Shown here one piece after another: positions 9,135-20,644 of a stretch of DNA of 64,000 bases. The notes beneath the pieces were generated by a model. It was not told the origin of the DNA. It worked only from the letters and a program-made list of their open reading frames with translations, and did no database searches. Both the position numbers and the translations under genes were made by a program. The stretch is from the NCBI RefSeq assembly GCF_028372415.1, contig NC_092875.1, positions 189,377,522-189,441,521 on the forward strand, read 5' to 3'. This stretch comes from Notamacropus eugenii. Taxonomy: Eukaryota; Chordata; Mammalia; Diprotodontia; Macropodidae. Numbering within the stretch: position 1 is the first letter of the stretch; every line of letters begins with the position of its first letter.

Positions 9135-9890
9135 AAAGGTTTTCTTTCATTTTCCTCTCATGGTTCCCAAAGCCTAAAGGACTCCTTCATGGAGTAATGC
9201 ATAGGTTCCCAAACTTATTTGGCCTACCTCTCCCTTTTCAAAAAAAATTACTCAGTGTCCCCCTTGGAAATTTACTTTAATATTTAATTTTAAATGACAT
9301 CTTAAAATTAATAATTTATTGTTAATTTATGGGTTTTTTCCTATATTGAAATTTTGTTGATAAAATATTGCATCATGTAACCTTATAGCATTGTGTTATA
9401 AGCAAGTCATTGCATGCACATATTCCTGTTGTTGCATGTTGGACTTCCCAATAGCATGCGACATGCTCATCTGCCAACACTTGCTTGTTAAGACCTGTTG
9501 GTGGACTTGACCACCAATTGGTTATAACCTGCATTTGTGTGTTTATTTGGAAAATAATATAATCTTATGAAATTAACTCTGTTACATAACAGATAAAACA
9601 AGTATGAACAGTTTTTAAAATTTTTCTTACCTTCTCTTCTTTCCTTATGCCCCCTTATTTTTATTTAAACCCCTCCCCAATTGCAAGCAAGGCCACTGCT
9701 TCCCCTGCTTCAGATCATTTCAGTGCACCCAGGAGAAGGTATTGCCAACTTTGGGAACCTATGGACTAATGTTTTTAAATGCATAAACTAAAATACATAG
9801 TATTACAAAAATTACAAAATCTCAAGATACATTTATCTTTTTTTTTAAAAAAAAAAGCAAATTCATGGAACTGTAAGTTAAGAACCCCTT
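9135..9890. mobile_element. hAT-like DNA element (outer), split by a second hAT
   Basis: The right part (9764-9890) contains AATGTTTTTAAATGCATAAA, CATAGTATTAC and a terminus AGTTAAGAACCCC, the same layout as the element at 30823-35311, whose terminal repeat reads AGGTTCTTAA. The left part (9135-9199) is poorly conserved. It carries no transposase frame and would be non-autonomous. The left boundary is approximate. Confidence 0.55.
9200..9763. mobile_element. 564-bp non-autonomous hAT element, nested
   Basis: The ends are a perfect 14-bp inverted repeat (CATAGGTTCCCAAA at 9200 and its complement ending at 9763). They are flanked by an 8-bp direct repeat, GAGTAATG (9192-9199) and GACTAATG (9764-9771), with one mismatch. 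Eight-base target duplications are the hAT hallmark. There is no transposase frame inside, so it would have been moved by an enzyme from elsewhere. It lies inside another hAT-like element. Confidence 0.85.
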
Positions 9891-10205
9891 TCTTAAATTA
9901 AAGGAATTTCTCTGATCCCAAGACAAAGGAGGAGGAGAGAAAATTTTGGTCAACAAATCTTGGTCTTGATCAAGGTTAATCCTCTGCCTCTTCTGTCTCT
10001 TAATTTTTCAAAGTCAAGATGCATATATATAGTGCACAAAATTTGGCTTTATCCTAAGAGGGAGATATAGGAAATCTTAGAGAGTTTCAGAAAAGCATAA
10101 TAAAGATTTTGAAGGGTTGGAAAATGTGGATTATGAGAAAGGATAAAGAAAATGAGGTAATTTAGGATAGCAAAAAAAAAAAATTAAAGAAAGATTGATA
10201 TTGAT
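9891..10205. other. Unique-looking noncoding DNA
   Basis: Nothing recognised apart from AT-rich sequence and an A-run near 10170. Confidence 0.45.
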
Positions 10206-10395
10206 CTTTTAGTGAGAGGCAATGTAACAGAGGGGAAAACACTGAATGTGAGGTATGGGATCCAGACTAGTTTGGGTGCTGACATTAATTATCTGTGTTC
10301 TATTAGGCAGGTTCATTTCTCTGGGTCTTAGTTTCCTCATCTGTAAAGTGAGTAAGAGTTGGACTAGACCAGAATTACCCAAAATATGTACTGTG
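10206..10395 (+). mobile_element. MIR/CORE-type SINE, decayed
   Basis: TCTGGGTCTTAGTTTCCTCA, TCTGTAAAGTGAG and GAGTTGGACTAGAC mark the 3' half; the head is weak. Confidence 0.65.
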
Positions 10396-10479
10396 GTATG
10401 TGTGGTATTTCTAGAAAATGTCCAGTCTGGTGTATCTTGTAGATTGGCATGTGTTCGGGCACCAATTTGTACAACTAAG

Positions 10480-10700
10480 CAGTATGGCCTGAAATCAGGA
10501 AGACCTGAATTCAAATGTAGACTCAAACACTTTACTAGTTCTATGACCCTGAACAAGTCACTTAACATTTATTTTCTTCAGTTTCCTGAGCTGTAAAATG
10601 GATATCATAAAATCCTTACAAGGTTGTTGTGAGATTATGTGAGATAATATTTACAAATTCCTGGCACATAGTAAGTGCTTAAATGCTTATTCTCTCCATT
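10480..10700 (+). mobile_element. tRNA-headed CORE SINE
   Basis: AGCAGTATGGCCTGAAATCA, GGAAGACCTGAATTCAAATG and ACAAGTCACTTAACATTTA are followed by AAGGTTGTTGTGAGATTATG and CCTGGCACATAGTAAGTGCT. This is a nearly complete marsupial-type SINE. Confidence 0.8.
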
Positions 10701-11295
10701 TGAACCAAAGGGGGTATATACCAGGCAGGTGGCCTGCCTTCCCAGTCCCATCCTTGACCCCACATATATAGGAGTGAGTCATAACTTGGTTAACCAGACC
10801 CTACCTGTCCCCATCACAAATGGGGAGCCATACAATAATACTTTCTGCTCTATCAATTGCCTGTCCCTCCCCTCAAAATGAAGGGAGATGTAAAAAGGAA
10901 AAAGATCCCACGGGCCTGATTCATTACTTATTTACACAAATGCTTATTATGAAGATGCCCTCTCCTAAATAATCTCCCCAAGAGTGGCAGGCAATTGAGT
11001 GGATTCAGAGAGGAAGTCTATGGGCTAAGTCTGTAGAGTGTCATCATTGCTTGATTATCTTGGATGAATTCTGGTTCTTGGCTCTGAAGCAGTCAAGACC
11101 CTATTATGTACCATAAACCCACTCAGGAGAACTGAGACATGTCACATTAAGTGTATTACTGCAATGGAGACTGTATGGAAAACCCGGATTGCCTCAACTT
11201 AGCTGCTGCAAATATCTTGTCATCTAAACTGATTATCTATGACCACATTTTCTCACACACTGTGCAATGCCTTGTAAAGATAGGCTGATCTAATG
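10701..11295. other. Unique-looking noncoding DNA
   Basis: No repeat family or supported gene seen. Confidence 0.45.
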
Positions 11296-11299
11296 ATAA

Positions 11300-11500
11300 C
11301 ACGGGCAGCTATTTGGCTCAATGGATAGAGCACTGGGTCTGGAGTAAGCAAGAACTAAGTTCAAACATGGCCTCAGACACTAGCTGTGAGACCCTGGAGA
11401 AGTCACCTAACCTCTGATTGCCTTAGTCCACTGGAGAAGGAAATGACAAACCACTCCAGTGTCTTGGTTAAGGAAAAACCCCACAGACAGTATCATAATT
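11300..11500 (+). mobile_element. tRNA-headed SINE with BovB/RTE-like tail
   Basis: GGGCAGCTATTTGGCTCAAT, GGATAGAGCACTGGGTCTGG, GTCACCTAACCTCTG and GGAGAAGGAAATGACAAACC appear in order; the last block is the RTE-like tail. Confidence 0.85.
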
Positions 11501-11744
11501 GGAATATAACAAAAAGTAAACTGAGCAATTCTTTGAATGACATAACATTTATTATCAGGAGCATCCTGATAAATGGCTCAGTGTCTTATCTCCATTTATG
11601 CCAAAGGCCCTGAGCAAAAGGACAGTTCTCCTTTCTTAGATTTTTGGGGAGTAGAGAACAAAGAACAAAACAGAGTAGGTGGCATCATGGGATTGAAGAC
11701 AACATGATTGGTTGCAAGTTTAGTAATGGAGGGGCTAGCAACAA

Positions 11745-11824
11745 CCCCCCTTCTTCTCTCATGGATCTAAGACGTGCTCATTTTCCCCCCTTCTTCTCTC
11801 ATGGATCTAAGACGTGCTCATTTT
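11745..11824. repeat. Perfect 40-bp tandem duplication
   Basis: Positions 11745-11784 and 11785-11824 are identical, starting CCCCCCTTCTTCTCTC and ending GACGTGCTCATTTT. The absence of any difference suggests a recent duplication, or an assembly artefact. Confidence 0.92.
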
Positions 11825-12164
11825 TAGAGTCCATGTACAAGATCGAAAGATAATAGACCATCCCTTTTTCGACAGCAAACTAGACATCCTTAAAGGATGC
11901 ATTGGTGGTGTAAAGATACTAGACCTAACCCTTGTGCTCATATGTATGCCTGGAGGACAGCAAAATTCCTTGAAGCAAGTAAAGATCACTGATTAGCAAG
12001 AGAACTGGATTTCTAAACTTAACCCATTACAGACCAGCTGAACTCTGAACCAAGTTCAGAGACATAGAGTCATGACTTAAGCAGTCATGTCCTGTTTCAG
12101 AACAAAAACAATTAATTGTAATAAGAAAATGATAGAGGATCAATTTTAATCTCAACAGCATTGG

Positions 12165-12232
12165 TGTACTATGATCTACAGGGTCATGAAGAGTCAAACG
12201 TGACTGAATGACTAACCAACAAGAAAATAATA
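12165..12232 (+). mobile_element. SINE tail fragment, BovB/RTE-like
   Basis: GGGTCATGAAGAGTCAAACG followed by TGACTGAATGACTAACC is the end of the same SINE family as 51757-52000. Confidence 0.7.
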
Positions 12233-12239
12233 ACATGCC

Positions 12240-12665
12240 AGCTCTGAAGGCAGTGCCAAACTAATTTAAATGCCTTCTTGTTTTCTTAATCAGGTGTGGA
12301 TGAAGTTCCTGTACTTCATATTCCTAGTGGTATTCCTCTGCCTCCTCCCCCATATTTACTGCCCTGTCTAGTGGTAACTCTGGACTCCCATTAGAAGTCT
12401 TGACAATGGAGCTCTGAATTTTTGCATCAATATATTTCACAGCTCAAAGCGTTCTGTGGCCGAATTAATTTGGGAAATGCTAACTTGGATATATGAGCTT
12501 CTCTCTGCTTTTAAGATTCTGTGATTTTATTTCAATAGCTTGTAGTCTAAATGTTGTTTCAATTCCCACTGAGCATAAAATACAAGTTTTGCTTTGTTTT
12601 CAAATGACCACAATGAAGATATAGATGTAGATTTAAAGGAGAACTTCCCTGGAAATTGTCTGTTA
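12240..12665. other. Unique-looking noncoding DNA
   Basis: Nothing recognised. Confidence 0.45.
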
Positions 12666-12669
12666 GATA

Positions 12670-12800
12670 CTCACTGAATTTTGGAACTAGAAAGAACCTT
12701 ATAGACTACCTTGTTGAACCCGTAACTCTATATATGAATAACTTAGCAGTAGCTAAACGATGGTGATTGTGAGGCTCAGAGTGGTATTTGTGATGCATGT
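12670..12800. mobile_element. MIR fragment, weak
   Basis: TTTGGAACTAGAAAGAACCT followed by TAGACTACCTTGTTGAACCC resembles the reverse-oriented MIR end also seen at 38440 and 61350. Confidence 0.4.
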
Positions 12801-13099
12801 TTTTCTTTTGCAGTATGTAGGAAAACCCGCACATTTGTGATGGACAAATGCTAAAAACCAGTGATTTTGTTGCTAGCAGGCACAAATATCAGACTGAAAT
12901 GTAGAACAAAGATGAAAACATAGACCTACTGGCTACCTGTAAGTCCTTTTGTCCTTTCCTCAAGGCTTATATGCTTGTTAATCAGACATCTGAAGGGAAT
13001 CCAGGCATCCCATCTTAAGGGTACCCCAGCCCTTCTATGATTTTATTGGCTAGAGACTCCAAAATGTACTTCATGAACACGGACTAAGAATCAGGGATT

Positions 13100-13780
13100 T
13101 AACAGAAATTAAAAGGAATTCTCTAACCACAAGTCAGATAGTTGGCTGGGGCCAGGGACTTTGGGTCAGCACTTGAGGAAAATGCATGAAAATGTGAGAT
13201 TTGCTCTTAGCTGGGGGACTTTTGCCAGCTGTTGCTGGTTCCTGGGGGGATGTGGTGGCTCCTAGCACTTGGCTATATATTTAAAAAGCTTAGGTTTCCC
13301 TTGGCAGGTTTACTAATGACTCTACCTGAGCACTTGGTGGCAGAGAGCAAAAGATGGCCCCAAAAGGGCTTAAGACAAGCAGATTATACAAGAAGGCAGC
13401 TCAACAACCATGACACCTATAGAAATGCTCAGCAGACAGCAAAGGGACAACATAATTCAGAGACAGATGCAATACCCAGCAGAGACCATATGACATCCAG
13501 TGGAGAGCCATGATATGACAGCCAGTCTAGAGCAGCACAATGATACCACTAAAGGCTCTTTAGTGTCGGAGTGTCCCAAATGCACCCTTACACATGTGCC
13601 CTTCCTTAGTCAAGTATGGTAACTGCATTTATGCCCTCTACCACCAGTGGTATGGTAATTTATGGAAGAATGTACCACATGGTTTTGTGGAGAGATTTAT
13701 AATTAAATATTAATTAAATCTTTTTTGCTTTGAACTAATGTGTCCTGTGTTATTGGGGGGAAAAGTAAACAACATATCAA
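13100..13780 (+). mobile_element. Possible solo LTR (unclassified)
   Basis: A repeat-free block carries a TATA-like ATATATTTAAAAAG at about 13275. About 440 bp further on, ATTAAATCTTTTTTGC is followed by GTGTCCTGTGTTATTGGGGG, an arrangement resembling the U5 end of some retroviral LTRs. I see no flanking duplication and no viral coding sequence. The 93-codon frame inside has no recognisable domain. It could equally be unique sequence. Confidence 0.2.
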
Positions 13781-13879
13781 TGGAGGCTTATAAACTATTG
13801 ATTTGGATGATTTCTGTCTCATAAAGTATTTCATATCTGGAGTAACTTCTGGAAACCCTCATGGGGGAAGGAAGGGGAG

Positions 13880-14130
13880 AAGCATTTATATTTGTGCCTA
13901 TTAGGTGCCAAGTACTGTGCTAAGAACTTTTTGCAAATACCTCATTTGATGCTCACAATGATGCAGTGAGGTGGAGTCTGTTATTATCCCCATTTTATAG
14001 TTGAAGAAATGGAGGCAGTGAGATGTTAAGTGACTTGCCCAGGGTCACACATCTGAGGTCAGATTTAAAATCATGTTTTCCTGACTCCATACCCAGTGCT
14101 CTATCCACTGCACCACTTGACTGCCTTCAT
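13880..14130 (-). mobile_element. MIR/CORE-type SINE, nearly complete
   Basis: Plus-strand reading gives the complement of the family: CCAAGTACTGTGCTAAGAAC, TATTATCCCCATTTTATAG, AAGTGACTTGCCCAGGGTCA and CCCAGTGCTCTATCCACTGC. Confidence 0.85.
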
Positions 14131-16225
14131 GTGAGTGGGATAAGTAGAAAAAGTTTTCAATGGTCTTGGAACATTTAAACTACTCCCTTCTAATGTAAGT
14201 TTGTGCTAAACTTGGAGGGATGGACTAACTGGCTCTTCTGGTACTGAATAGTTGTAATAAACTATAGATAGTTCTTATTTCAGCTCTACCATACAAAAAA
14301 AGATAGGCATCACCTAATTCAGTTCACACAGATAAAAGAGCATCGGCACACAGTACAATATAGTGCAGCCACTATGGCCTTTATTAAATATTGAACCAGA
14401 ATCTCTTCTCTTCCCCTAAGCTACCCTGTCACCATCTCTTCTCTCAGCCCTAGAAAGAATGTTCATCATAGGTTAGTCTAAGCCCCAATGAGTTGAGATT
14501 TATGGACCTGTATTTTTAGAGTTATTGCATTTTTACTAGCTCTTCTGCCAAAAAACTAAATATTTAGAAATCCGAGAACATTCCCTTCTGCAAAATTATA
14601 GCCATTTAAATGAAGGTCATATTTGGGGTCTGATATATTAGACAATATCCCTTAAAGAAATCATGTGCAAACTTCACATGTGTTTTTAGGGTTGACTGTT
14701 TTAGAATGCTATACTCCTCCTTTACCTTCCCTGGATTCCTTAACCCATCCTTTGAGATTAGAATTAGCTAAGCTTCTCCATGGATACCTTAATGTGTCTA
14801 GAGCTCTGATGATACCTCCCCACCTCCTTTCTGATCTAACATAAAATCCTCCCATCCTCCCTTTACACAATAGGAAAACTCTTCCTCTTGATCTTACTTA
14901 TAAAAGTGGGTCACCGAGTGGTGCTAGCTTTTCCATTTCTGGGGATTTTTAATGCCTTCCACATTCTTGCCTGGTAGTTTATTTCCAAAGGAAAAGAAAG
15001 AGAGGAAGAGAATGCCCTTTTGGTATATGAAGAACACCATAGTCTGCTGTCCTTTGCCTCCAGAAACAGTCAAAGAACCAAGCCAGGGGTTGGGACAAAG
15101 AACTGACAGCACCCTGTCCCAGAAAGACCTAGGAATAGCTGATTAGCTCCCTCATTCTAACGGGGCTGTTTAGGGATGTCCCCAGTCAACCTCTCCACTG
15201 TTCCAACCCTCTCCCCATGATGTCTATTTAGGGTCTCCCTTCTCTCTCCTCAGCCTCCCTCACATTCAAGCCCCATCTGAGAATCCCAGAGGAGATTTTC
15301 TATTAGTGATGAATACTGGAACCCAGAAAAAAAGTACAAATTGATTTAGCAAGCAGTGAGTGACTGGCTTTCTCTATACAGCTGCTTTCTTCATTAGAAA
15401 CTAAAAATAGCCCTGATCATAGCAAGCTGGTTTCACTTTAAGCTTTCTGCCACATCCATTTGTATATTCCATTCAGGGTTTCTGTGTGTCTAGGACACTG
15501 TGATACTATTTCAGACTTAAAGTACATTGAAGAAAATGCTTGTTTCTTTCCCCTCATGTTCATTCCAGATGTCCCGTAATGTCCAATACTGTTTTATGTT
15601 TGGGGAATTCATGGGAGTCTTCTGGCATTCTCATCCATTCCCATCTGCTCCCCTGATTTCTGGAAAAATAAACATCATACAAATTACTAGCAAAAATTCA
15701 CAATTAATAATTTCTCAAGGAAATGTGTGACTTTCGATGGAGAGCTCATGAAATCTTGAGTCCAGTTATTTTTTGTAAAGGATGGACACTGCCTACCAGA
15801 TTCTTCTCCTGGTTTGGTTTGAAAAGGGAATATTTCCCACAGAGTTAACTGTCTTTGGAGCCTCTGGGAAAGGCAAATTTCTTGTGTGGATCTACCAGTG
15901 GTGAAGGAAGCCAACATGAAGAATCTCCATGCCACAGTTTCCCTTGGCAGTACTTCCCCAGGGTTAATAGATTTGGGTTTGCAAGCTGGTGGTATGATGT
16001 CAGAGTAAGTTGAGCCTTCAGCTCCAAAGTGGGGGGTGGAGTCACTGTGTCCATTCTCCGTGATGATCCTCTTTGAGTATGAGAATCAGGATATGGCATT
16101 CCCCTCTTTCCTTCCTGGGAAGAGGGAGGTTGGTAAAATGAGAATGCAGTAAGGGAAATAAATATTTTGAACAGTATACTTTTATGAAAGATACATTTTT
16201 GGAAATTTTAATTAAAATGGAGAAA
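14131..16225. other. Unique-looking noncoding DNA
   Basis: About 2.1 kb without a recognisable repeat, RNA gene or coding frame. Open frames up to about 84 codons on either strand show no domain. Confidence 0.5.
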
Positions 16226-16229
16226 ATCT

Positions 16230-16335
16230 CCTTGGCAGAGTGGAAAGACAGGTTGAAGATCTGCTGCAATATCTGGTAATGGTGTGATAGTAAGCAAGTC
16301 ACTTAACTTCTGAATGTTTTCAGCAACATTCCCAA
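16230..16335 (+). mobile_element. MIR fragment, weak
   Basis: AGCAAGTCACTTAACTTCTG is the MIR/SINE core text; the flanks are decayed. Confidence 0.45.
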
Positions 16336-16339
16336 ACCA

Positions 16340-17750
16340 CATTATCTGCATTGTTTAGGGGATTTTTTGCACTAAGAGTTTCCTAACGTTAAAAAATAGA
16401 AAACTAAAATATAAAATGAAACTTCTTGGGAGATGGGGAGGAGCTTAAGTGGAAGTGACTGGTGTAAAAACAAAAGACAACACTGAAACAGAAAAATTAA
16501 GCTTCTTGTAAAAAAAAAAATAAGTTTAACTCAATCATAGTTCACATACCAGCAGAATGGAAAGCTTGTTTTAATGGCTTTTGTAGAACTGAAAATGCTG
16601 AAGATGTGAGCTAATGTTGCTATGGGAACTTTTGCATTTCTCAATTATGGTACTTTTATTTTAAATCTGCAAACTGAGTTTCACATTAGCATTTTTTTTT
16701 GCTTTCAGTTTCTAACTGGTCTCTTAAAAAAGATAAAAGGACAAAACTGCATATCACATCAGTGTTTTTGTTAAGTTCATAGTCTAAAAAGTGGGTGGTT
16801 GGTGATCTTTTCTCCATCCTTTGTAATTACAAGAAAACCTTTAAACAGTGACCTGACAAGTACCATGTCTGAAAATGGCCTCATTTTAAAAACATCATTA
16901 CCATAGTTCACAGGTTTTGAAGTTTTTTTGTTAAAATTGTACACATTTGCTTTTCTCTCCAGGGTGAAACTAAATTAATAGTTCAGAATAGATGAGAATA
17001 TTCCTCTGTTCATCGCTTTGATCCATGGAACCCTGACCAAAACTCAAGGGCTAATGGCCAAAGATATCTTCATGCCTTGACCTTAGTTTCAACTGTCACA
17101 ACATACCATGCCAACCTTGTAAGCATAAAGTTATTTGAAACGGATGGAGTCGGGGAAATGATTGCTTAACTGACATTCCAAAAGGATGAGTATCTATTTA
17201 ATCCTGGTGATCAATCCTGTTTAACTAGTGGGCAAACATCTGTCACAAAACCCCTCCTCCCCCTCTCCTTGTTCTTCAATAAATGCATCTGTGATAGGGG
17301 GATAAAATTAGAGCGAGGTGCTGAGAAATGAAGGCTGCTCTGTAGCAGAGCCAGAAGGAGTCTCGGCAGCCGTGTTTCCCAAACAGTGGATTCCCATGGT
17401 TTGGTGTGTTGGGAAGAGGCTCTAGTTGTGTCAAAGCAAACTAGTGAACTGGAGTCCCAGCTTAAATTCTCTTCCCTCCCTTGATGGTGGCTGCTTCTTT
17501 TATACTTCCTCTACATCTTTCTCCCTCTTTTCTTATTAAACATAGACGTCCCGAAACCTTTTCCAGGAAGGGATTTGCTTTTCACTTTCCAGATGCAAAA
17601 ATAGCCCTGAGGTAGGGAGGAGATTGTTGTCATCCCCATAAAATGGGGATGAGGTGGAGGTGAGAGGGAATGGGGCCGGTGAGAAGTTGCCTTTAGTTGG
17701 GAAAAGAGTTGGGATAGGTATTAGAGCAATGGGCTCATTGCTGGCATCTT
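16340..17750. other. Repeat-poor noncoding DNA, possible conserved elements
   Basis: About 1.4 kb without any repeat family I can name. Segments at about 16480-16930 and 17280-17450 look like ordinary unique mammalian sequence and could include regulatory DNA, but conservation cannot be judged from one sequence. Confidence 0.35.
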
Positions 17751-17754
17751 TCTC

Positions 17755-17880
17755 AACAATCAGTAAACATTTACTAAGCTCCTACTATATATGCCAGGCA
17801 CTGTGGTAAAAGCTAAGAATACAAAAATAGGCAGACAGTCCCTGCCCTCAAAGTGCTTATAATCTAATCTTATCATTGAC
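17755..17880 (+). mobile_element. CORE-SINE/L2-type 3' end
   Basis: CAGTAAACATTTACTAAGCT, TGCCAGGCACTGTGGTAAAA and CAGTCCCTGCCCTCAAAGTG are the standard text. Confidence 0.8.
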
Positions 17881-17949
17881 ATAACTCCATAAATTACAAG
17901 CTGCAAGGCTGGCATCTAGGTACCATCACCTATCCCCTTCCCCCAGCAG

Positions 17950-18060
17950 AAGTTCCCTGGCTAGCTGAATGAACTTGGGCAAATTACCAATGTTTTAGGA
18001 GCTAAGCTATAAAACTAGAGGCTATCTAAGGTCCTTCCTGGCTCTAATATTCTATGGTTT
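17950..18060 (+). mobile_element. MIR fragment
   Basis: AACTTGGGCAAATTACC and AGGTCCTTCCTGGCTCTAAT mark a decayed MIR. Confidence 0.55.
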
Positions 18061-18485
18061 TGTATCATCTCCCTCCTCCATATGAAGTGGGAATCACAAA
18101 TTAAGCTTTTTAAGTGTTTTATTAGAAAATCACAGTAAATTCAGAGTCATATTACTCAAACCTAAAACTCTAATGAGGTTCATGGAAGAAAAAAAAGCAA
18201 ACAACCAAAACTCTTTAATGCAGAGTTTTAAAAAGAAAAAAGAATTATCGCCCACTTCTGCACTTCCTGCTTTTGGCAGAGACTAGAAGTGGAAATCTGA
18301 AAACACTGTGAGACAGTCTGTTCTCATGGTATTTCTAGCTGAGAACAGGAAGGAGGGGAAATCTCATAAGAGTGAGAGAGCCTGTTTTTCAGTGATTAGC
18401 TGGCCAAAGAAGTTTCACTGGGCAACCAAACTCAACAGTACCTTCAAAAGTGCTGGAATCCTTTGCCTCTACTTGGTCAATATAG
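18061..18485. other. Unique-looking noncoding DNA
   Basis: Nothing recognised. Confidence 0.45.
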
Positions 18486-18494
18486 ATAGTCCTG

Positions 18495-18615
18495 TCATTA
18501 CCATCTATAAATATTTAACGAGTGCCTGTTCTGTGCAAGGCATTGTGCTAGGTGCAGGTATGCACATATATCAGACATGATCCCTGACACCAAGAATTTT
18601 ATGCTTTAGCTGAAC
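18495..18615 (+). mobile_element. CORE-SINE/L2-type 3' end
   Basis: CGAGTGCCTGTTCTGTGCAA and GGCATTGTGCTAGGTGCAGG followed by CATGATCCCTGACACCAAGA. Confidence 0.75.
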
Positions 18616-18819
18616 AGAGATATGTGCAAATTTAAAAATAATTATAAAACAAAACAGCATCTACAGCGGGCCAAATGAGTGGAATAGATATGTGATCTAG
18701 GAGTTCAAGGGTGGGACTCCATCTTCCACTGAGTTTGCGCTTTTTCTGAGTAATGTAGAGAGAGAACAAATTCAAACTCACAATACAATAAGAGGTGAAT
18801 TTGGAGTCTAAGCATATGG

Positions 18820-18965
18820 GATCACTACTTTTGATCACTACTTCAAACCCATGTGACCTAAGGCAAGTCACTTCCCTCCTCCAGTCTCCATTTCTAGGCT
18901 TGTAAAATGAGGGTATTAGACTAAATGATCTCTAAGAATCCTTCCAACTCTACATCCTATAATTC
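18820..18965 (+). mobile_element. MIR-type SINE 3' half
   Basis: TGACCTAAGGCAAGTCACTT and TAGACTAAATGATCTCTAAG are diagnostic. Confidence 0.7.
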
Positions 18966-18988
18966 TAGGAGCCCAAAGGCAATAAGAA

Positions 18989-20155
18989 TTTTTTTTTTTT
19001 GAGGGTAAACTTTCTTCATAGTTTATTACATTATAAAAACTAAACTCTGGTACTCTAAAAAAAATCTTTGAATAAAGGATGCTCTATATATGTAAGATAG
19101 TTTATTGTTCTGTGATTTAATTTAAATCTATTTTTAATATTTTAATGTAACATTAAAATATAAAAATAAGTCATTAATAGAGATACATTTTTATTTTTAG
19201 ACCATAGCTAGGACTTACAAAGTTATAATAAAGTTATTATAAAATGCAAATATTTAATCAATTGCAAACTGAATGAAAAAATACTTCAATACTTAAAGGT
19301 CACATAAAGGTGGTCTTTTTATCAACACAAATCACAGACCCTTAACAATTCATAGGAATTAAGGCAGGATTCCAATTGTCCCTGGAAACCAACAAACTGT
19401 AAAGTGTAGCCTACTTTAACTAGATACTTACCTTTCTGACAGAGCCTTGGAAGGTCAATTGGTTCCAGGGTTTCAGAAAACACTCTGGAGAACTAAAACC
19501 TGTTCTACTCTACTTCAAGCCTGCATAGTCTCTCAAAGAGACAGGCTAATCAAAGTTAAGCCTCACTTTATTCATGCTATGATCCAAGAGGTACAAGGAA
19601 ATCTCCACTGCAATAAAAATCTAGACCGTCCTTGCAATTATCACAGATTTCCTTCCTGGAAAGATCACTGTAATCAATATCATACTTCTATGTTTATTAT
19701 TTCCTCGAAGAGGCAATGATAAAATAGAATACCATTCTTAAACTAGTTAATTAAATTACAAATTATGTACTTATACACTATCTAAGGCTTTCTAAACAAG
19801 GCATGTCCATCATTAAACAAGAAAAATAATGGATCACATTAAATACTATTTAAAAATATAATGAAGTTTACTCTTCAATATTTTACTTTCATTTTTATGC
19901 TTAAAAAATTGCTTTATGCTTCAGAAAGTCTTCGGTTTCTTCAGCTGTCCTAAAGTTGTACGAAGCATATCTGTCTCTAAAAAGCAGGAATTGACTTTTA
20001 CTTGTGTTGAATTTTCTTGCCCTACAATCCCTTACCAAGCTGTAGCTTCATAGCATCCCCAAACCTCAAAACTTCATCTTGAATGGTGGTAAAGCTAAGG
20101 GCTCACAGTATTTCAGAGTCTGAGTTTAGTCTTGAATCTATAAGTTTGTCTTTCC
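18989..20155 (-). pseudogene. Processed retrocopy of an unidentified gene
   Basis: On the minus strand a 12-base A tail (T-run 18989-19000) is preceded at 22 nt by AATAAA (complement of 19022-19027) and by about 920 nt of AT-rich 3' UTR. Upstream lies a coding remnant: a 35-codon frame ends in LRTTLGQLKKPKTF and a stop at 19921-19923. One frameshift further up, another frame reads KWKDKLIDSRLNSDSEIL, a stop, then SFTTIQDEVLRFGDAMKLQL. Stops and the frameshift show it is dead. The charged text could be the C-terminus of a coiled-coil protein, but I do not recognise the parent. The 5' limit is uncertain and could reach about 20275. Confidence 0.55.
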
Positions 20156-20640
20156 ATTTTAGCTACAAGTTATACATATTGCTTTCAAAATAGTATATTA
20201 TAACTGATGTTGGAGCACTGTGCTGTCTTTTTATTATTCATTTTAAGGACTGATGGTGAGGTGTGATTATAAAATAATAAGTCTGAAAGCACCTTCCCTA
20301 GGAAACATACTAGAATTTATGTGGCCAGATAAATGTTCCTCTTCCAAAATAGTTTTGGAACTATTTTCAGAGCCAGAATTGCTAGGTGAATATCCTTACC
20401 AAGACAATTTTTTTCATAAAGCTTGGTAAGAGTCCAAGGCTGCTAGTGAGGAGGAAGAAAAGACTGGAGACTGAATTAAGTGAGGGATGAAGTGAGCATG
20501 GCTGGAACCCCTCATGAAATGGAGATCTTGGCTAGGGAATCATCAATCAGAAAAGTAGGCCTACAGATGGAAATATCTTTAGGACGGGAGGGCTACTGAC
20601 TAGGAGATGGAGAAATTTGGAGAGTGAGATGAACCAAGAA
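20156..20640. other. Unassigned noncoding DNA
   Basis: Between the retrocopy and the old L1; may include the 5' part of the retrocopy. No repeat recognised. Confidence 0.35.
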
Positions 20641-20644
20641 TGGA

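Noticed and set aside
9200..9763. A solo LTR interpretation of the block with matching ends
   Set aside because: The ends are inverted, not direct, repeats and the flanking duplication is 8 bp, which fits hAT rather than an LTR element.
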